64,000 bases of DNA from Aeromonas jandaei (GCF_037890695.1 NZ_CP149571.1:2138001-2202000), one strand, 5' to 3'. Numbered from the stretch's first letter, positions 18,267 to 29,240 are shown. The notes: generated from the letters alone by a model not told the origin. Numbers and translations: made by a program.

Positions 18267-19487
18267 TTACATATTCACCATGTTGTTGAGCTCGAGGATC
18301 GGTTGCAGGATCGACATCACGATAAACAGCACCACCCCGGCCATGGAGACCACCAGCATGGGTTCGAACACCCCGAGGGCGATATTGACCTGGGATTCAA
18401 ACTCCCGATCCTGGTTGTCTGCCGCCCGCTCCAGCATGCTGTCGAGCTCGCCGCTCTGTTCGCCGGAGGCGATCATGTGCAGCATCATGGGCGGGAAAAT
18501 CTTGGTCTCGGTCAGCGACTTGCGCAGACTGGTCCCCTCGCGCACCCGTTCGGCGGCCTCGAGAATGCGCATTCTGGCAAAGTCATTGGAGAGCACTTCA
18601 CCGGCGATCTTCATCCCCTCCAGCAGCGGCACCGCGCTGGCGTTGAGGATGCTTAAAGTACGGGCGAAGCGGGCGGTGTTGAGACCCCGGCTGACCCGGC
18701 CAATCACCGGCAGGCCGAGCAGCACCTGATGCCAGCGCCGGCGGCGCTTCTCGTCGGTGAGCCACCAGCGCCAGACAAAGCTGGCGATAAAAAGCAGTAG
18801 CAGGAACCAGAGGCCATAGGCCTGCATCAGCTCGCTGGTACCGATGAGAAAACGGGTGGTGCCCGGCAGCTGCTGGCCCATGTGTTCAAACTGGGCCACC
18901 ACCTTGGGCACCACCGCGGTAAGCAGGATCGATATAACCCCGATGGCGACGCAGGTGAGCACGATGGGGTAGATCATCGCCTGCAACAGCTTGGTGCGCA
19001 TATGCTGGCGCTGTTCGGTGTAGTCGGCGAGGCGGTTGAGCACCTTCTCCAGATGACCCGACTTTTCACCGGCCGCCACCATGGAGCGAAACAGCTGGTC
19101 AAACACATGGGGAAAAGCCCCCAGCGAGTCGGCCAGCGAATAACCCTCCACAACTTTGCTGCGCACGGTTGCCACCAGACTGCGCAAGTGGGCTTTTTCG
19201 CACTGCTCGGCCACCGCCTTGAGCGCCTCTTCGATGGTGAGACCGGCCCCCACCAGAGTCGCCAGCTGGCGGGTGATCAGGGCCAGCTCGGCTGTGGAGG
19301 CGCCACGCCGGAACAGGGCGAAGCGGGTCGCCTCCCGTTTCGCCTTCTCGGTGGTCTCGTTCACCTCGAGCGGGGTGAGCCCCTGCTCTCGCAGCAGCTG
19401 GCGAACCTGACGGGCGGAATCCCCCTCCATCACACCGCTCTTGCTGCGCCCCTTGCCGTCGAGGGCTTTGTATTCGAATGCCGCCAT
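18267..19487 (-). CDS. exeF: Type II secretion inner-membrane platform protein F
   Basis: The product has 406 residues with two GspF domains (about 70-195 and 275-400) and three membrane segments, near 170-195, 220-245 and 375-395. It is the polytopic core of the assembly platform that couples the ATPase ExeE to pseudopilus growth. It starts one base after the exeE stop. Normal length. Confidence 0.94.
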   Translation of the reverse strand: MAAFEYKALDGKGRSKSGVMEGDSARQVRQLLREQGLTPLEVNETTEKAKREATRFALFRRGASTAELALITRQLATLVGAGLTIEEALKAVAEQCEKAHLRSLVATVRSKVVEGYSLADSLGAFPHVFDQLFRSMVAAGEKSGHLEKVLNRLADYTEQRQHMRTKLLQAMIYPIVLTCVAIGVISILLTAVVPKVVAQFEHMGQQLPGTTRFLIGTSELMQAYGLWFLLLLFIASFVWRWWLTDEKRRRRWHQVLLGLPVIGRVSRGLNTARFARTLSILNASAVPLLEGMKIAGEVLSNDFARMRILEAAERVREGTSLRKSLTETKIFPPMMLHMIASGEQSGELDSMLERAADNQDREFESQVNIALGVFEPMLVVSMAGVVLFIVMSILQPILELNNMVNM

Positions 19488-19488
19488 C

Positions 19489-20994
19489 TCAATCTTCCCG
19501 GGTCACGCGCAGCACCTCTTCGAGGCTGGTTTGCCCCTTGAGTACCTTGTCGATGCCGTCGCGGCGGATGCTGGGGGTGTGGCCGCGGATCAGCCGCTCG
19601 ATGGCCATCTCGCCGCTGGCGCCATGGATCGCCTCGCGCACCGCCTCATCGACCACCACCAGTTCATGAATGCCGGTCCGACCGCGATAACCGGTGTGGT
19701 TGCACTGCTCGCAGCCCACCGCATGCCAGATATGCTGATCCGGCTCCAGTTTGATCCCCATGGAGAGGCGCTCCTGCTCGGTGGCCGGACGCGATGCGCG
19801 GCAATCGGGGCAGAGGGTGCGCACCAGCCGCTGGGCCAGTACCGCCAGTAGCGATGAGGAGAGCAGGAAGGGCTCGATCCCCATGTCCCGCATCCGGGTG
19901 ATGGCGCCGATGGCGGTGTTGGTGTGCAGGGTCGACATCACCAGATGGCCGGTGAGGGAGGCCTGCACCGCGATCTGGGCGGTTTCCAGATCTCGAATTT
20001 CCCCCACCATCACCACATCCGGGTCTTGGCGCAGAATGGCGCGCAGGCCGCGGGCGAAGGTCATGTCCACCTTGCTGTTGACCTGGGTCTGACCCACCCC
20101 TTCGAGGTCATATTCGATGGGATCTTCGACGGTCAGAATGTTGCGATCCCGCGAGTTGATCTCGGAGAGCGCCGCATAGAGGGTGGTGGATTTACCGGAA
20201 CCGGTCGGGCCGGTGACCAGAATGATGCCGTGGGGCTTGCGGATAAGCTCGCTGATGATGCTGCGGTTGCGCGCCGTCATGCCGAGCTGCTTGAGCTCGA
20301 GGCGAATGGTGTTCTTGTCGAGCAGACGCAGTACCACCCGCTCGCCGTAGCTGGACGGCATGGTGGAGACCCGCACGTCGACGGCGCGGCCGCCGATGCG
20401 CAATGAGATGCGGCCATCCTGCGGCACCCGCTTCTCGGCGATATCCATCCGCGACATGACTTTGATCCGCGAGACCAGGAGCGAGGCCAGCTTGCGATGG
20501 GGACGCAGGATCTCCCGCAGCACCCCATCGATGCGAAACCGGATCACCAGCGCTCGCTCGAAGGTCTCGATATGGATATCGGAGGCTTCCTCTTTGATTG
20601 CCTCGCTCAACATGGCGTTGATGAGGCGAATGATGGGGGCGTCGTCATCGGCATCCAGCAGGTCTTCGCTCTGGGGCAGCTCTTCGGCCAGCGCGAAGAA
20701 GTCCATCTCGTTGCCGAGATCTTCCATCAGCTGGCGCGCCTCGGAGGAGTCACGCTGATAGTGGGCCATCAGCAGCTCTTCAAAGGCGTCGTTGTCAAGT
20801 TGCTCCACCGCAAAGGCACAGCCCGCCACCCGGCGAACTTCCAGCAGGGTCTGCGGCGTCACGCCGGTACGGCACTGCAGCACAGGTGCGCCGTCACGCT
20901 CGCTGAGGATCACCCCGTAGTTGCGGGCAAACGCAAAGGGGAGCTCGGGCAGCGGGGGAGGCAGGCTGCTCCCGTCGAGATGATAGGCACTCAT
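19489..20994 (-). CDS. exeE: Type II secretion ATPase E
   Basis: A 501-residue GspE ATPase that drives pseudopilus assembly from the cytoplasm. N1/N2 domains occupy about 1-130. Walker [10 protein letters not shown] is at 262-270; the Asp box, Walker B ([12 protein letters not shown]) and His box ([11 protein letters not shown]) follow. A tetracysteine zinc site (CPDC...CEQC) lies near 400-430. All catalytic elements are intact. It overlaps exeD by one base. Confidence 0.96.
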   Translation of the reverse strand: MSAYHLDGSSLPPPLPELPFAFARNYGVILSERDGAPVLQCRTGVTPQTLLEVRRVAGCAFAVEQLDNDAFEELLMAHYQRDSSEARQLMEDLGNEMDFFALAEELPQSEDLLDADDDAPIIRLINAMLSEAIKEEASDIHIETFERALVIRFRIDGVLREILRPHRKLASLLVSRIKVMSRMDIAEKRVPQDGRISLRIGGRAVDVRVSTMPSSYGERVVLRLLDKNTIRLELKQLGMTARNRSIISELIRKPHGIILVTGPTGSGKSTTLYAALSEINSRDRNILTVEDPIEYDLEGVGQTQVNSKVDMTFARGLRAILRQDPDVVMVGEIRDLETAQIAVQASLTGHLVMSTLHTNTAIGAITRMRDMGIEPFLLSSSLLAVLAQRLVRTLCPDCRASRPATEQERLSMGIKLEPDQHIWHAVGCEQCNHTGYRGRTGIHELVVVDEAVREAIHGASGEMAIERLIRGHTPSIRRDGIDKVLKGQTSLEEVLRVTRED

Positions 20995-23042
20995 CAGGGG
21001 CGGCTCTGCACAAAGGGTGTGGTGCTTTCTACCGCGCTCTGCTGGCGAACCTTCATCTGTTCAACCTGCTTTTGTACTTCCTTTTGCAGCTCGGGCGACA
21101 TCATTACATCCTGACCATAAGCCGGCAGTACCTGGCGTTTGGGCGAGGTGAGATAACCCTCCTGGGCGGCCGCATCCAGCTGTTCGGCCCGGAACAGGGA
21201 GTACTTGTTGCTGGAGATGCCGGAGTAGACGTCGGCATCGCGCAAGATGGTGGGCCGGATAAAGACCATCAGGTTGCGTTTCGAGGTGCTGTTGGAGGTG
21301 GAGCGGAACAGGTAACCCAGCACCGGAATATCACCGAGCAGCGGCACTTTTGACACGTTCTCGCTGGTCTTCTCATCCATCAGGCCACCCAGAACGACTG
21401 TCTCGCCACTTTTAACCAATACTGCGTTTTTCACGGTGCGGGTATCGAAGGTGGGGCCAAGAGTAGAGGTGCCTTCTGCAGGCTTGGTTGCCACGCTGGA
21501 TACCTCCTGCTCTATTGTGAGCAGAACCGAATCCCCTTCGTTGATCTGGGGGGTGACCACCAGCTTGGTGCCGACCGTCTTGCGCTCTATGGTGTTGAAG
21601 ATGTTGTCGCCAGAGGTCGAGCTCTGTGAACCGGTCTGGACAGGCACCTCCTGGCCTACGTTGAACGATGCCTCCTTGTTATCCATGGTGACAATGCTCG
21701 GAGTGGAGAGAATATCGTTCTTGGTATTGGAGGCGAGCGCCGTGGCCAGCATGGCCCAGTCGCCGTGATAGAAGCCGGCAGCCATACCGTTAAAGTTTTC
21801 CAGAAGTTTACTGGCGGCGGCAGTACTGCCGTTCTGGTAATCCTTGCCTGCCGCGATGGCGCCACCGATCGGCAGGCCGGTGTTGGTAAACTGGGTGCCA
21901 CCGCCATTGGCATTGCCCCACTGGACGCCGAGGTTGAGGCCATCGCCATCGGCTATTTCGACGATGATCGCCTCTACCAGCACTTGGGCGCGGCGAATAT
22001 CGAGCTTGGCGATGACCTGTTCAAGTTCTGCCATCACATCGGGCTGAGCGGTGATGACCAGGGCGTTGGTGGTTTCATCGGCAGAGATGGCCAGCTTGCC
22101 ACCGCCGATACTGCCGCCACCGCCCATGGAGGCCGCGTTGCCGCCCCCCTTCTTGTCCGCTTCGATACTGGAGCTGACCCCTTTGAGGACATCCACCAGA
22201 TCCTTGGCCTTGCCATATTTGAGGTAGAAGACCCGGGTGTTGCCCTGGCTCTGCAGGTCGCGGTCGAGCTGGTGTACCATCTGGATGATGCGGGCGCGTG
22301 CTTTCGGTTCACCACTCACCACCACCGAGTTGGTGCGCTCGTCGGCGACCACCTTGGGGGCCAGCAGCAAGCTGGTGGTGCCCCCTTGCGGGTTGTTATC
22401 CTTGTTGAGATTGGTCACCAGCCGCACGATTTCGCCAGCCGAGGCGAACTTGAGCTTGATGATGTCCACATCCTGATCGCCAGCACGGTCGACCCGGTTG
22501 ACCACCTCAACCAGCCGGTTTACCACGGCGGCGCGGCCGGTGATGAGCAGCACGTTGGAGGGCTCGTAGTGCACTACGTTGCCGCCACCGGCGTTATCGT
22601 TGAGCTGACGCAGCAGAGGGGCCAGTTCGCGCACCGAGACGTTGCGCACCGGTACTACCCGGGTCACCATTTCGTCGCCAGAGCCCGGGTTACTGCCATC
22701 CACCACCGGAATGGCGGAGGTCTTGGCATCGCGCGAGCGCAGTACCTTGAGCACGCCGTTATCCATCGGCACCACGGCAAAACCGTAGACGTCGAGCACG
22801 CTCAGGAAGAACTGGTAGTACTGCTCCTCGTTGAGCAGGTCGTAGCTGCGGACGTTGATCTTGCCGCGCACCGAGGGCTCGATGATGATGGTCTTGTTGA
22901 GATTCTTGCCCACCGTGTTGATGAACTCTTCGATATCGGCGTTCTTGAAGCTGGCCGAATACTCGGTGGCCCAGGCTGATCCTGCCATCATCAGTGCCGC
23001 CGCTATGGTGGCCAGACGCCAGCCTTTCCCTTTATTGGTCAT
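20994..23042 (-). CDS. exeD: Type II secretion secretin D
   Basis: The outer-membrane secretin, 682 residues from the ATG at 23042. It has a signal peptide ([25 protein letters not shown]), N0 to N3 domains (about 30-320), then the secretin barrel with [34 protein letters not shown] and the C-terminal S-domain that binds pilotin or ExeAB. Gly/Ser-rich linkers lie in N3. Start: an earlier ATG at 23102 overlaps exeC by 38 bp and would bury the signal peptide, so I prefer 23042, although its ribosome-binding site is weak. Confidence 0.93.
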   Translation of the reverse strand: MTNKGKGWRLATIAAALMMAGSAWATEYSASFKNADIEEFINTVGKNLNKTIIIEPSVRGKINVRSYDLLNEEQYYQFFLSVLDVYGFAVVPMDNGVLKVLRSRDAKTSAIPVVDGSNPGSGDEMVTRVVPVRNVSVRELAPLLRQLNDNAGGGNVVHYEPSNVLLITGRAAVVNRLVEVVNRVDRAGDQDVDIIKLKFASAGEIVRLVTNLNKDNNPQGGTTSLLLAPKVVADERTNSVVVSGEPKARARIIQMVHQLDRDLQSQGNTRVFYLKYGKAKDLVDVLKGVSSSIEADKKGGGNAASMGGGGSIGGGKLAISADETTNALVITAQPDVMAELEQVIAKLDIRRAQVLVEAIIVEIADGDGLNLGVQWGNANGGGTQFTNTGLPIGGAIAAGKDYQNGSTAAASKLLENFNGMAAGFYHGDWAMLATALASNTKNDILSTPSIVTMDNKEASFNVGQEVPVQTGSQSSTSGDNIFNTIERKTVGTKLVVTPQINEGDSVLLTIEQEVSSVATKPAEGTSTLGPTFDTRTVKNAVLVKSGETVVLGGLMDEKTSENVSKVPLLGDIPVLGYLFRSTSNSTSKRNLMVFIRPTILRDADVYSGISSNKYSLFRAEQLDAAAQEGYLTSPKRQVLPAYGQDVMMSPELQKEVQKQVEQMKVRQQSAVESTTPFVQSRP

Positions 23043-23064
23043 TCTTGGTACGACTCCAAAATCA

Positions 23065-23946
23065 TTATTCTGACAAGCGAACATAGACATCGAACTGTTC
23101 ACCCTGCCGCTCGACGGTCACGGTCAATTCGGTAGCGCCAGCCAGCTGCTGCATTGCCTGCATGGCCTGCATGTTGTCACGCAGATCCAGGCCGTTGATG
23201 CTGAGGGCCAGATCATTGGCCTGCAGCCCGCTCTGGTTGAAGAGTTCCGGATTGTTGCCCGGATTGAGGCGATAGCCGGCCAGGCGGCCATCCACCTGAA
23301 CCGGTGAAATATTGAGGTAATCGGTGATCTTGCCGGGATCGCTCATCAGCTCGCTGCGCACGGAAGAGAGCTGGGCACTACCGCCTTGTTGGGGCAGGGG
23401 TTTGCCGTACTCTTCGCCATCGAGCATCAGGGTTTCGTCGCGGCCATCGCGCTCTATGATGACCCGGTCCGGGTAGACCTGACGGATCCGTGCTTGGGTG
23501 CCGTCGATGAGATCCCCCACGCTGTAGGAGTTCTGGATCCCCGACATGGCGATGATGGCGATCGATTTGGCCGGATCGGAGCTGGCCAGCACGCCGTTGA
23601 GCTGGGCATTGAGCTGGGTCCGCGGTGCGTTGGCGGCGACCTCCTTGATCTGTTGCACCTTGGGGATTGCCTTGCCAAACAGGGAGAGGCGGCTCACTTC
23701 CCCTAGTTCAAGACGGGGGGCACTTTGGCCCGCAGTTGCAATGACGGAGGGTTGCCACGGCTGACTGCTCTGGGGCGTGGCCAGGGCGAGCAGACGCCAG
23801 GTGAGGTTGGCACACTGCTGGGCCAGCAGGATCAGCAATAGCAGAAAGACCGCCTGAGTGATGCGGGCCATGGGCAGCCGGCGGCACTGGGCCAGCAGCT
23901 TGATCAAGATCTCATCCCTGGATGGTCGGGTCATGTTCGTCAACAT
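23065..23946 (-). CDS. exeC: Type II secretion protein C
   Basis: The product has 293 residues. One membrane anchor (about 30-50, ITQAVFLLLLILLAQQ) is followed by a Pro-rich linker, a homology-region domain that touches ExeD N0 (about 110-190), and a C-terminal PDZ domain (about 205-293). GspC links the inner platform to the secretin and helps choose substrates. A second ATG 4 codons in is a possible start. It is the first gene of the exeC-N operon, with 166 bp of non-coding DNA before it. Confidence 0.93.
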   Translation of the reverse strand: MLTNMTRPSRDEILIKLLAQCRRLPMARITQAVFLLLLILLAQQCANLTWRLLALATPQSSQPWQPSVIATAGQSAPRLELGEVSRLSLFGKAIPKVQQIKEVAANAPRTQLNAQLNGVLASSDPAKSIAIIAMSGIQNSYSVGDLIDGTQARIRQVYPDRVIIERDGRDETLMLDGEEYGKPLPQQGGSAQLSSVRSELMSDPGKITDYLNISPVQVDGRLAGYRLNPGNNPELFNQSGLQANDLALSINGLDLRDNMQAMQAMQQLAGATELTVTVERQGEQFDVYVRLSE

Positions 23947-23972
23947 TCTTTCGGGCTTTGGTGCAGCTGGCT

Positions 23973-24001
23973 ATTGTGTACGGCGAGCCGTTTGGACACA
24001 A
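23973..24001 (-). promoter_or_regulatory. Candidate promoter of exeC-N
   Basis: On the minus strand TTGTGT and CACAAT are separated by 17 bp, 27-55 bp before exeC, in the only sizeable gap between exeB and exeC. The hexamers are imperfect. Confidence 0.35.
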
Positions 24002-24112
24002 CGTTCGTGCGGTTGCAATCGGCAAAACTTGATATTTCATCACACCTTGAGCGTTCCATTGCTTATTAAAGAGGCAACCAAGTGCCGGTCTGCACCCTGG
24101 TTGTGGCGAATC

Positions 24113-24799
24113 TCAGCCCTGCCAATCCTGCAGCGCCTTGAGGGTGACACTCTGGCCACCCACATCCAGCACCATGTACTCCTGAGCGATGGAGGCCAGG
24201 CGCACCCCGGGGGCAATCTCGCTCCCCTCCCGGTATTCACGGCCATTGAGCACCACAGCCCGTTTGGCGGGGTTGGATGAGAACACGTGAGAGCCATAGC
24301 TGAACGCGGGAACCTGCTGGCGGATCGAAAGCGGCGCGGCATTCAGCGGCATCAGCTGGGCCGGCTGTACGCTCTGGGGCACTGTACCCGACTCCTGTTG
24401 CAGCGGTGTTTCGTTGAGGGCGCGCATCAGCTGTTCGGCCAGGGTTGGTCGACTGGCGGCCGGATTGCTGGTGGCGGTTGCAACCTTGGGCTGCTGCACC
24501 ACCGGCTCCGGCAGGGGAGGTGGCAGCGGCCGCGTTACCATCGCCTTGGGCTCCACTCGCACGAAGGGCGGGGTGACCACCTCTTTCACCTCGACCTTCT
24601 CCTCGATGGGGCGCAGGTGGAGCAGGTGCCAGCCATAGTTGGCGCCAGCACCTAGCAGCAGGGCGAGTGGAGCGAGCAGCCAGACGAGGCGGCGGGATGT
24701 CCGAGCCTCTTCACGGGGCATGGCAAGCCCCATGGCGGGGATACAGGTTTGTGGCTGCGGTTGCTGTGCGCGGTGCAGCGCCTTGAGCAGGGTAGACAT
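24113..24799 (-). CDS. exeB: ExeB, secretin assembly protein (GspB)
   Basis: A 228-residue protein with one membrane anchor (about 40-58), a long Pro-rich periplasmic linker and a C-terminal GspB domain (about 165-228) related to the GspC homology region. With ExeA it forms the inner-membrane complex that in A. hydrophila is needed to place and multimerise the ExeD secretin in the outer membrane. The start shares one base with the exeA stop (TGATG), so translation is coupled. Confidence 0.94.
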   Translation of the reverse strand: MSTLLKALHRAQQPQPQTCIPAMGLAMPREEARTSRRLVWLLAPLALLLGAGANYGWHLLHLRPIEEKVEVKEVVTPPFVRVEPKAMVTRPLPPPLPEPVVQQPKVATATSNPAASRPTLAEQLMRALNETPLQQESGTVPQSVQPAQLMPLNAAPLSIRQQVPAFSYGSHVFSSNPAKRAVVLNGREYREGSEIAPGVRLASIAQEYMVLDVGGQSVTLKALQDWQG

Positions 24800-26367
24800 C
24801 AGGAGGCCTCCTCCAGTCTGGGCATGGGTTCACCGGAGAGGGCGTTGAGGCGCAGCAGGGTATTGCTGCCGGCGATGCCGTCAGGGTTGAGCCCCTGATC
24901 CCGCTGGAACTGCTGCAGTTTGTTCTTGAGCTCGCTATCGAAACGGCGCACCTTGCGCTCGGGCTGTTGCAGCGCGCGGCTCAGGGCATTGTCGAGCCAC
25001 TGGATCTGGGCCTGCCCCGCATTGTTGCCGATCAGGCTAGCGCCCCCCTTGGGCATGCGCCAGAGCAGGGTGTAACTGCCGCCCCAGTTGTCGCTGAGCC
25101 ACTGCCTCTCAACCTGCCAGCTCTGGTTGCCGATCATCAGGCGCGCCTGCTTGGGGCCGAGAGTGACCAGGGTGGCGTAGTAGATGCCGCCCGTCTCGTC
25201 GGTAAGACTGACCATGGCGGGGTATTGCAGATTGCGCAGCTCGTCGAGGCTCGCTTCCCCCTCCTGACAGCGCAGGCCGGCGCGGGGGGCGTTGTCGCAG
25301 GTGGCATCCTCCAGCTCGGGCTCGTAGCCCCAGACCCGGTAGAGATTCTGCATTGCGCCCTCGGGGTCGAGCGCCTGATTGATCGCCTCGGTAAGCTGCT
25401 CCTGCTGCTCGGCGGTCTCATCGACGGTAACTGGTACCTCGACCTTGACCACCGGCCGGGTGGGGAAGACGCCGAAGAACTGCCAGCCCCACCAGCCCGC
25501 AGCTACCAGCAGGGCCCCAGCCAGCGCGACCGCAAGGCCCGAGAGCCAGCTCCCCTCGTCGCGGATCCCGCTCACCTCAAAGGCGGCCTGACTGATGTCG
25601 CCATGGACAATTTTGTAGCTGCCACGGGCAAAGGCGGCGATCAGGGCGCGGTCGCAGATGAGGTTAATAAGACGGGGAATGCCACCGCTCAGGCGGTGGA
25701 GGGTCTGGATAGCTTTTGGGGTAAAAATGGGCTGCACGCAGCCGGCGACCTGCAGCCGGAAGCGAACATAGGCATCGACATCGCCAGCACCCAGGGGCAG
25801 CAAGTGGTAGCGAGCGGTAATGCGCTGGGCCAGCTGGCGCAGCAGGGGCTGGCGCAACATCTGCTGCAGCTCTGGCTGACCGATCAGCACCACCTGCAGT
25901 AGCTTCTTCTCGTCGGTTTCGAGGTTGGTCAGCAGACGCAGCTGCTCCAGCACCTCTGGCAGCAGATGCTGGGCCTCATCCACCAGAACCACGCTGCGCT
26001 TGCCTGCGGCCAGATTGGCCAGCAGGTGGTCGCGAATAAGGTCGAACAGCAGCTTGATCCCCGCCTCGGTCGGGTAGGCAAGCTGAAACTCGTCACAGAT
26101 GGCCGCCAGCAGATCCCGCTCGGTCAGCGAGGGATTGAGGATATAGGCGATCTCGGTCTCGGCGGGCAGCTGTTGCAGCAGGCAGCGGGAGACGGTGGTC
26201 TTGCCGGTGCCCACTTCGCCGGTCAGTAGCACAAAGCCGCCGCCATCCTGCAATCCGTAGCTGAGATGGGCCAGAGCCTCCCCGTGCCGCTCGCTCATAT
26301 AGAGATATTTGGGATTGGGCGAGATGGAGAACGGGTGTTCCGAGAGGCCAAAGAACTGTGTGTACAT
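24799..26367 (-). CDS. exeA: ExeA, AAA ATPase for secretin assembly (GspA)
   Basis: The product has 522 residues. A cytoplasmic AAA domain carries Walker A GEVGTGKT at 50-57 and Walker B VVLVDEAQ. A membrane segment near 280-298 and a periplasmic part with a C-terminal peptidoglycan-binding domain (FQRDQGLNPDGIAGSNTLLRL) follow. ExeA binds peptidoglycan and, with ExeB, opens a path for ExeD. First gene of the exeAB operon; 249 bp without a gene lie upstream. Confidence 0.94.
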   Translation of the reverse strand: MYTQFFGLSEHPFSISPNPKYLYMSERHGEALAHLSYGLQDGGGFVLLTGEVGTGKTTVSRCLLQQLPAETEIAYILNPSLTERDLLAAICDEFQLAYPTEAGIKLLFDLIRDHLLANLAAGKRSVVLVDEAQHLLPEVLEQLRLLTNLETDEKKLLQVVLIGQPELQQMLRQPLLRQLAQRITARYHLLPLGAGDVDAYVRFRLQVAGCVQPIFTPKAIQTLHRLSGGIPRLINLICDRALIAAFARGSYKIVHGDISQAAFEVSGIRDEGSWLSGLAVALAGALLVAAGWWGWQFFGVFPTRPVVKVEVPVTVDETAEQQEQLTEAINQALDPEGAMQNLYRVWGYEPELEDATCDNAPRAGLRCQEGEASLDELRNLQYPAMVSLTDETGGIYYATLVTLGPKQARLMIGNQSWQVERQWLSDNWGGSYTLLWRMPKGGASLIGNNAGQAQIQWLDNALSRALQQPERKVRRFDSELKNKLQQFQRDQGLNPDGIAGSNTLLRLNALSGEPMPRLEEAS

Positions 26368-26616
26368 GAGGGATTCTTTTGTGACCGGTTACAGGTAAAA
26401 AATATTTCCGGATGATAGCAAACCTCGCACTCATTGGAAGCTATCCGAGTGGACAAGAGACAAATGACGGCACTTTCCCTTCATCTTGTGATCCAGCGTC
26501 GGGATTGTGCCGCTCAAATGGTCAAAAAATAGCGGTGATTTGCAAAAATAAGTTTATTGTCAACAGCTTGAGGAGGCAAAGTTTTCACCTGTCGGTTCGT
26601 TAACGGGTTTGCCGAC

Positions 26617-28062
26617 TCAGCGATGATCCTGAAATTTGGCCGCTATCTCCTTGAACTGCGCCTCGCAGGCGAGAAACGCGTTGACGATGTTCGGGTCGAA
26701 ATGGCTGCCGCTTCCTTTCACGATGATCTCCTTCGCGTCCTCATGGCTGAAGGCGGGTTTGTAGACCCGTTTCGAGATGAGGGCATCGTAGACATCCGCC
26801 ACCGCCATCAGCCGCCCTGAGAGAGGAATAGCCTCACCCGCCAGCCCTGCCGGATAGCCGCTGCCATCCCACTTTTCGTGGTGGGTGAGGGAGATCTCCC
26901 GCGCCAGCCGCAGGAAGGAGTTGGAGCCCAGCTGCGCCTCGGCGCTCGCCAGCGCATCAGCTCCGATCTGCGGGTGGCGCTTCATGATGGCGAACTCCTC
27001 ATCGGTCAGCTTGCCCGGCTTGAGCAGGATGGCGTCGGGAATGCCCACCTTGCCCACATCGTGCAGCGGGGCCGATTTGAACAGCAGATCTATGGTGGCA
27101 TCATCCAGTGGATAGCTATCCCAGTCGCTGAGGCTAAGATGCAGTGCCAGCGCCTTGACGTAGTGCTGGGTGCGGATGATATGGGCGCCGGTCTCGTTGT
27201 CGCGGGTCTCCGCCAGCGAGGCGAGGCCGAGAATGGCCACATCACGGGTGAGGTTGAGCTCGTCGCTGCGGGATTTCAGCTCGCCGATCATCTGATTGGT
27301 GCTGGCGGCGATAAGGCCAAACTCGTCATCCCGGGTGACCGGCACCCGGGCATCGAAGTCACCGCATTGCACTCTGGCCATGGTGCTGGTCTGGTGGCGC
27401 AGGGAGAGGCCAAGGTTGCGGCCGTAGCCGTGAATGATGAGGGCGAGATAGCTGAAGGTCACCGTCATCACGAAGGCGATCTCCCACAGGATGTAGTGCT
27501 GGGCCTCGACCCTCGGCAGACTGCGCTCCACCGTCACCAGCCACTCCAGATCCTTGTTGAACAGCAAGAAGAATACGCACCCCAATAAGGTGAGGGTTGC
27601 CAGGGTAAAGAGGGTGAACTTGCGTGGCAGCGGCATGGCCAGCGGCTGGCTCAGTGCCAGGTTCTGCTCGGCTTGCCGTGCTCTGGCCCGATGCCAATCC
27701 CGCTCCAGAGTCAGGTCGGCCGCCACCAGAAAGCCGAGGGTGGTCATCCCCAGCAATACCTTGAGGTGACTCTCCAGCGGAAAGTCGTGAACCAGGGCGT
27801 TGTAGCCCGAGAGCAGCAGTGCTCCCAGCAGGTAGAAACCTACCTCCAGTCCGAACCCGTCCAGCCCGTTACGCGGCAGGGGCCGCCTTGAGAGCAGCTG
27901 GTTGCGCACGGTGAACATGATGGCGAACGTCACCAGGGTCGGCCCCAGCAACTGGGGCAGGGTGAGGCTCTCGAGAAACGGGCAGACCTGCCAGCCATAG
28001 AGACAAAAGAGTGACAGGGTTACCCCGTAGTGCAGGGCGCAGCGCCCCGAGATTCTCATCAT
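26617..28062 (-). CDS. Membrane HAMP/HD-GYP domain protein, probable c-di-GMP phosphodiesterase
   Basis: The product has 481 residues. About five or six hydrophobic segments lie in residues 1-220, then a HAMP-like linker (about 210-265), then an HD-GYP domain (about 270-470). The HD pair is in APLHDVGKVGIPDAIL, and HHEKWDGSGYPAGL carries the GYP motif, so catalysis is expected: hydrolysis of cyclic di-GMP. The sensed signal is unknown. It stands alone; whether it affects the nearby exe genes is not shown by the sequence. Confidence 0.88.
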   Translation of the reverse strand: MMRISGRCALHYGVTLSLFCLYGWQVCPFLESLTLPQLLGPTLVTFAIMFTVRNQLLSRRPLPRNGLDGFGLEVGFYLLGALLLSGYNALVHDFPLESHLKVLLGMTTLGFLVAADLTLERDWHRARARQAEQNLALSQPLAMPLPRKFTLFTLATLTLLGCVFFLLFNKDLEWLVTVERSLPRVEAQHYILWEIAFVMTVTFSYLALIIHGYGRNLGLSLRHQTSTMARVQCGDFDARVPVTRDDEFGLIAASTNQMIGELKSRSDELNLTRDVAILGLASLAETRDNETGAHIIRTQHYVKALALHLSLSDWDSYPLDDATIDLLFKSAPLHDVGKVGIPDAILLKPGKLTDEEFAIMKRHPQIGADALASAEAQLGSNSFLRLAREISLTHHEKWDGSGYPAGLAGEAIPLSGRLMAVADVYDALISKRVYKPAFSHEDAKEIIVKGSGSHFDPNIVNAFLACEAQFKEIAAKFQDHR

Positions 28063-28118
28063 GATTTCACCTGAACAGCGTTTTTGTTGTTATGGCCGCC
28101 GCGACAGGCGCACCATCC

Positions 28119-29240
28119 TCAGCACCGTTGCAGCAGCAGGCTACCGATAGAGTAGCCGGCGCCAAACGAGCAGAGGACGCCGCGCGCCCCGACAGGAAGG
28201 TCGCGATTGTACAGATGAAACGCGATGATGGAACCCGCCGAGCTGGTATTGCCATAGCTGTCGAGGATGACCGGTGCCTCCTGCTGGCTGGCATCGTGGC
28301 CTAGCAGCTTGCGGCCGATGAACTGGTTCATGGTGAGGTTGGCCTGATGGAGCCAGAGCCGGCTCAGAGAGTCTGCGGGCCAGCCCTGCTCATCGAGCTG
28401 GTTGGCTATCTGGTCGCACACCAGTGGCAACACCTCCTTGAACACCTTGCGCCCCTGCTGACGAAACAGCTTGTCGTCGCTGTAGCGGGTGCGCGGGCTC
28501 AGCCGGTTCAAAAAGCCGAAGTTGTTGCGGATGTTGTTGGAGTACTGGGTCACCAGCTTGCTGGCTACCAGTTGCCACGGATTGGCCACCTTGCAATCGG
28601 CCTCCCGCTCCAGCAGCACCGCGGTGCAGGCATCACCGAAGATAAAGTGGCTATCCCGATCGCGAAAATTGAGGTGCCCCGAACAGATCTCCGGATTGAC
28701 CACCAGCGCCAGTTTGGCGCTGCCTGCCGCCAGCATGTCGGCGGCTGTTTTGATACCGAAGGTGGCAGACGAGCAGGCCACGTTCATGTCAAAGGCCATG
28801 CCGCTCGCTCCCAGATAGTGCTGCAGCTCGATGGCCAGCGCCGGATAGGGGCGTGGCATGTTGGATGCCGCCACTATCACCAGATCGATCTCTCCCGGCT
28901 CGCGGCCGGCGGCGATCAGCGCCTGTTCGGCGGCGGCCACCGCCATCTCCACCATGATGGAGGGCATCTCATCGGGCCGCTCAGCCAGCAGCGGCTGCAT
29001 GATGTCGGGGTTGAGCACTCCCTCGCGGCTCACCAGATAACGGCTCTTGATGCCGGACGCCTTCTCGATGAACTCGCAGCTGGAGTGCTGCTTGGCGGGG
29101 AGCTGGCCGGCGTCGATGGCGGAGGCGTTCTCCTCGTTGTAGAGATCCACATACTGGTTGAAGGCGGCCACCAGCTCTTCATTGCTGACGGCAAAGGGGG
29201 GTGTATAGAGGCCTGAGCCACTGATCACGATAGCGGTCAT
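28119..29240 (-). CDS. FabH-like beta-ketoacyl-ACP synthase III family protein
   Basis: A 373-residue thiolase-fold ketosynthase, about 55 residues longer than housekeeping FabH. The Cys-His-Asn triad is complete: Cys156 in NVACSSATF, His298 in LHQAN and Asn331 in SYGNTSSAG. The extra length lies mainly in an N-terminal insertion (about 25-60, QYVDLYNEENASAIDAGQ) and near 220-260. The substrate cannot be read from sequence; priming of fatty acid synthesis with an unusual acyl group is possible. An AGGAG site precedes the ATG. No acyl carrier protein or partner biosynthetic gene is adjacent. Confidence 0.85.
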   Translation of the reverse strand: MTAIVISGSGLYTPPFAVSNEELVAAFNQYVDLYNEENASAIDAGQLPAKQHSSCEFIEKASGIKSRYLVSREGVLNPDIMQPLLAERPDEMPSIMVEMAVAAAEQALIAAGREPGEIDLVIVAASNMPRPYPALAIELQHYLGASGMAFDMNVACSSATFGIKTAADMLAAGSAKLALVVNPEICSGHLNFRDRDSHFIFGDACTAVLLEREADCKVANPWQLVASKLVTQYSNNIRNNFGFLNRLSPRTRYSDDKLFRQQGRKVFKEVLPLVCDQIANQLDEQGWPADSLSRLWLHQANLTMNQFIGRKLLGHDASQQEAPVILDSYGNTSSAGSIIAFHLYNRDLPVGARGVLCSFGAGYSIGSLLLQRC

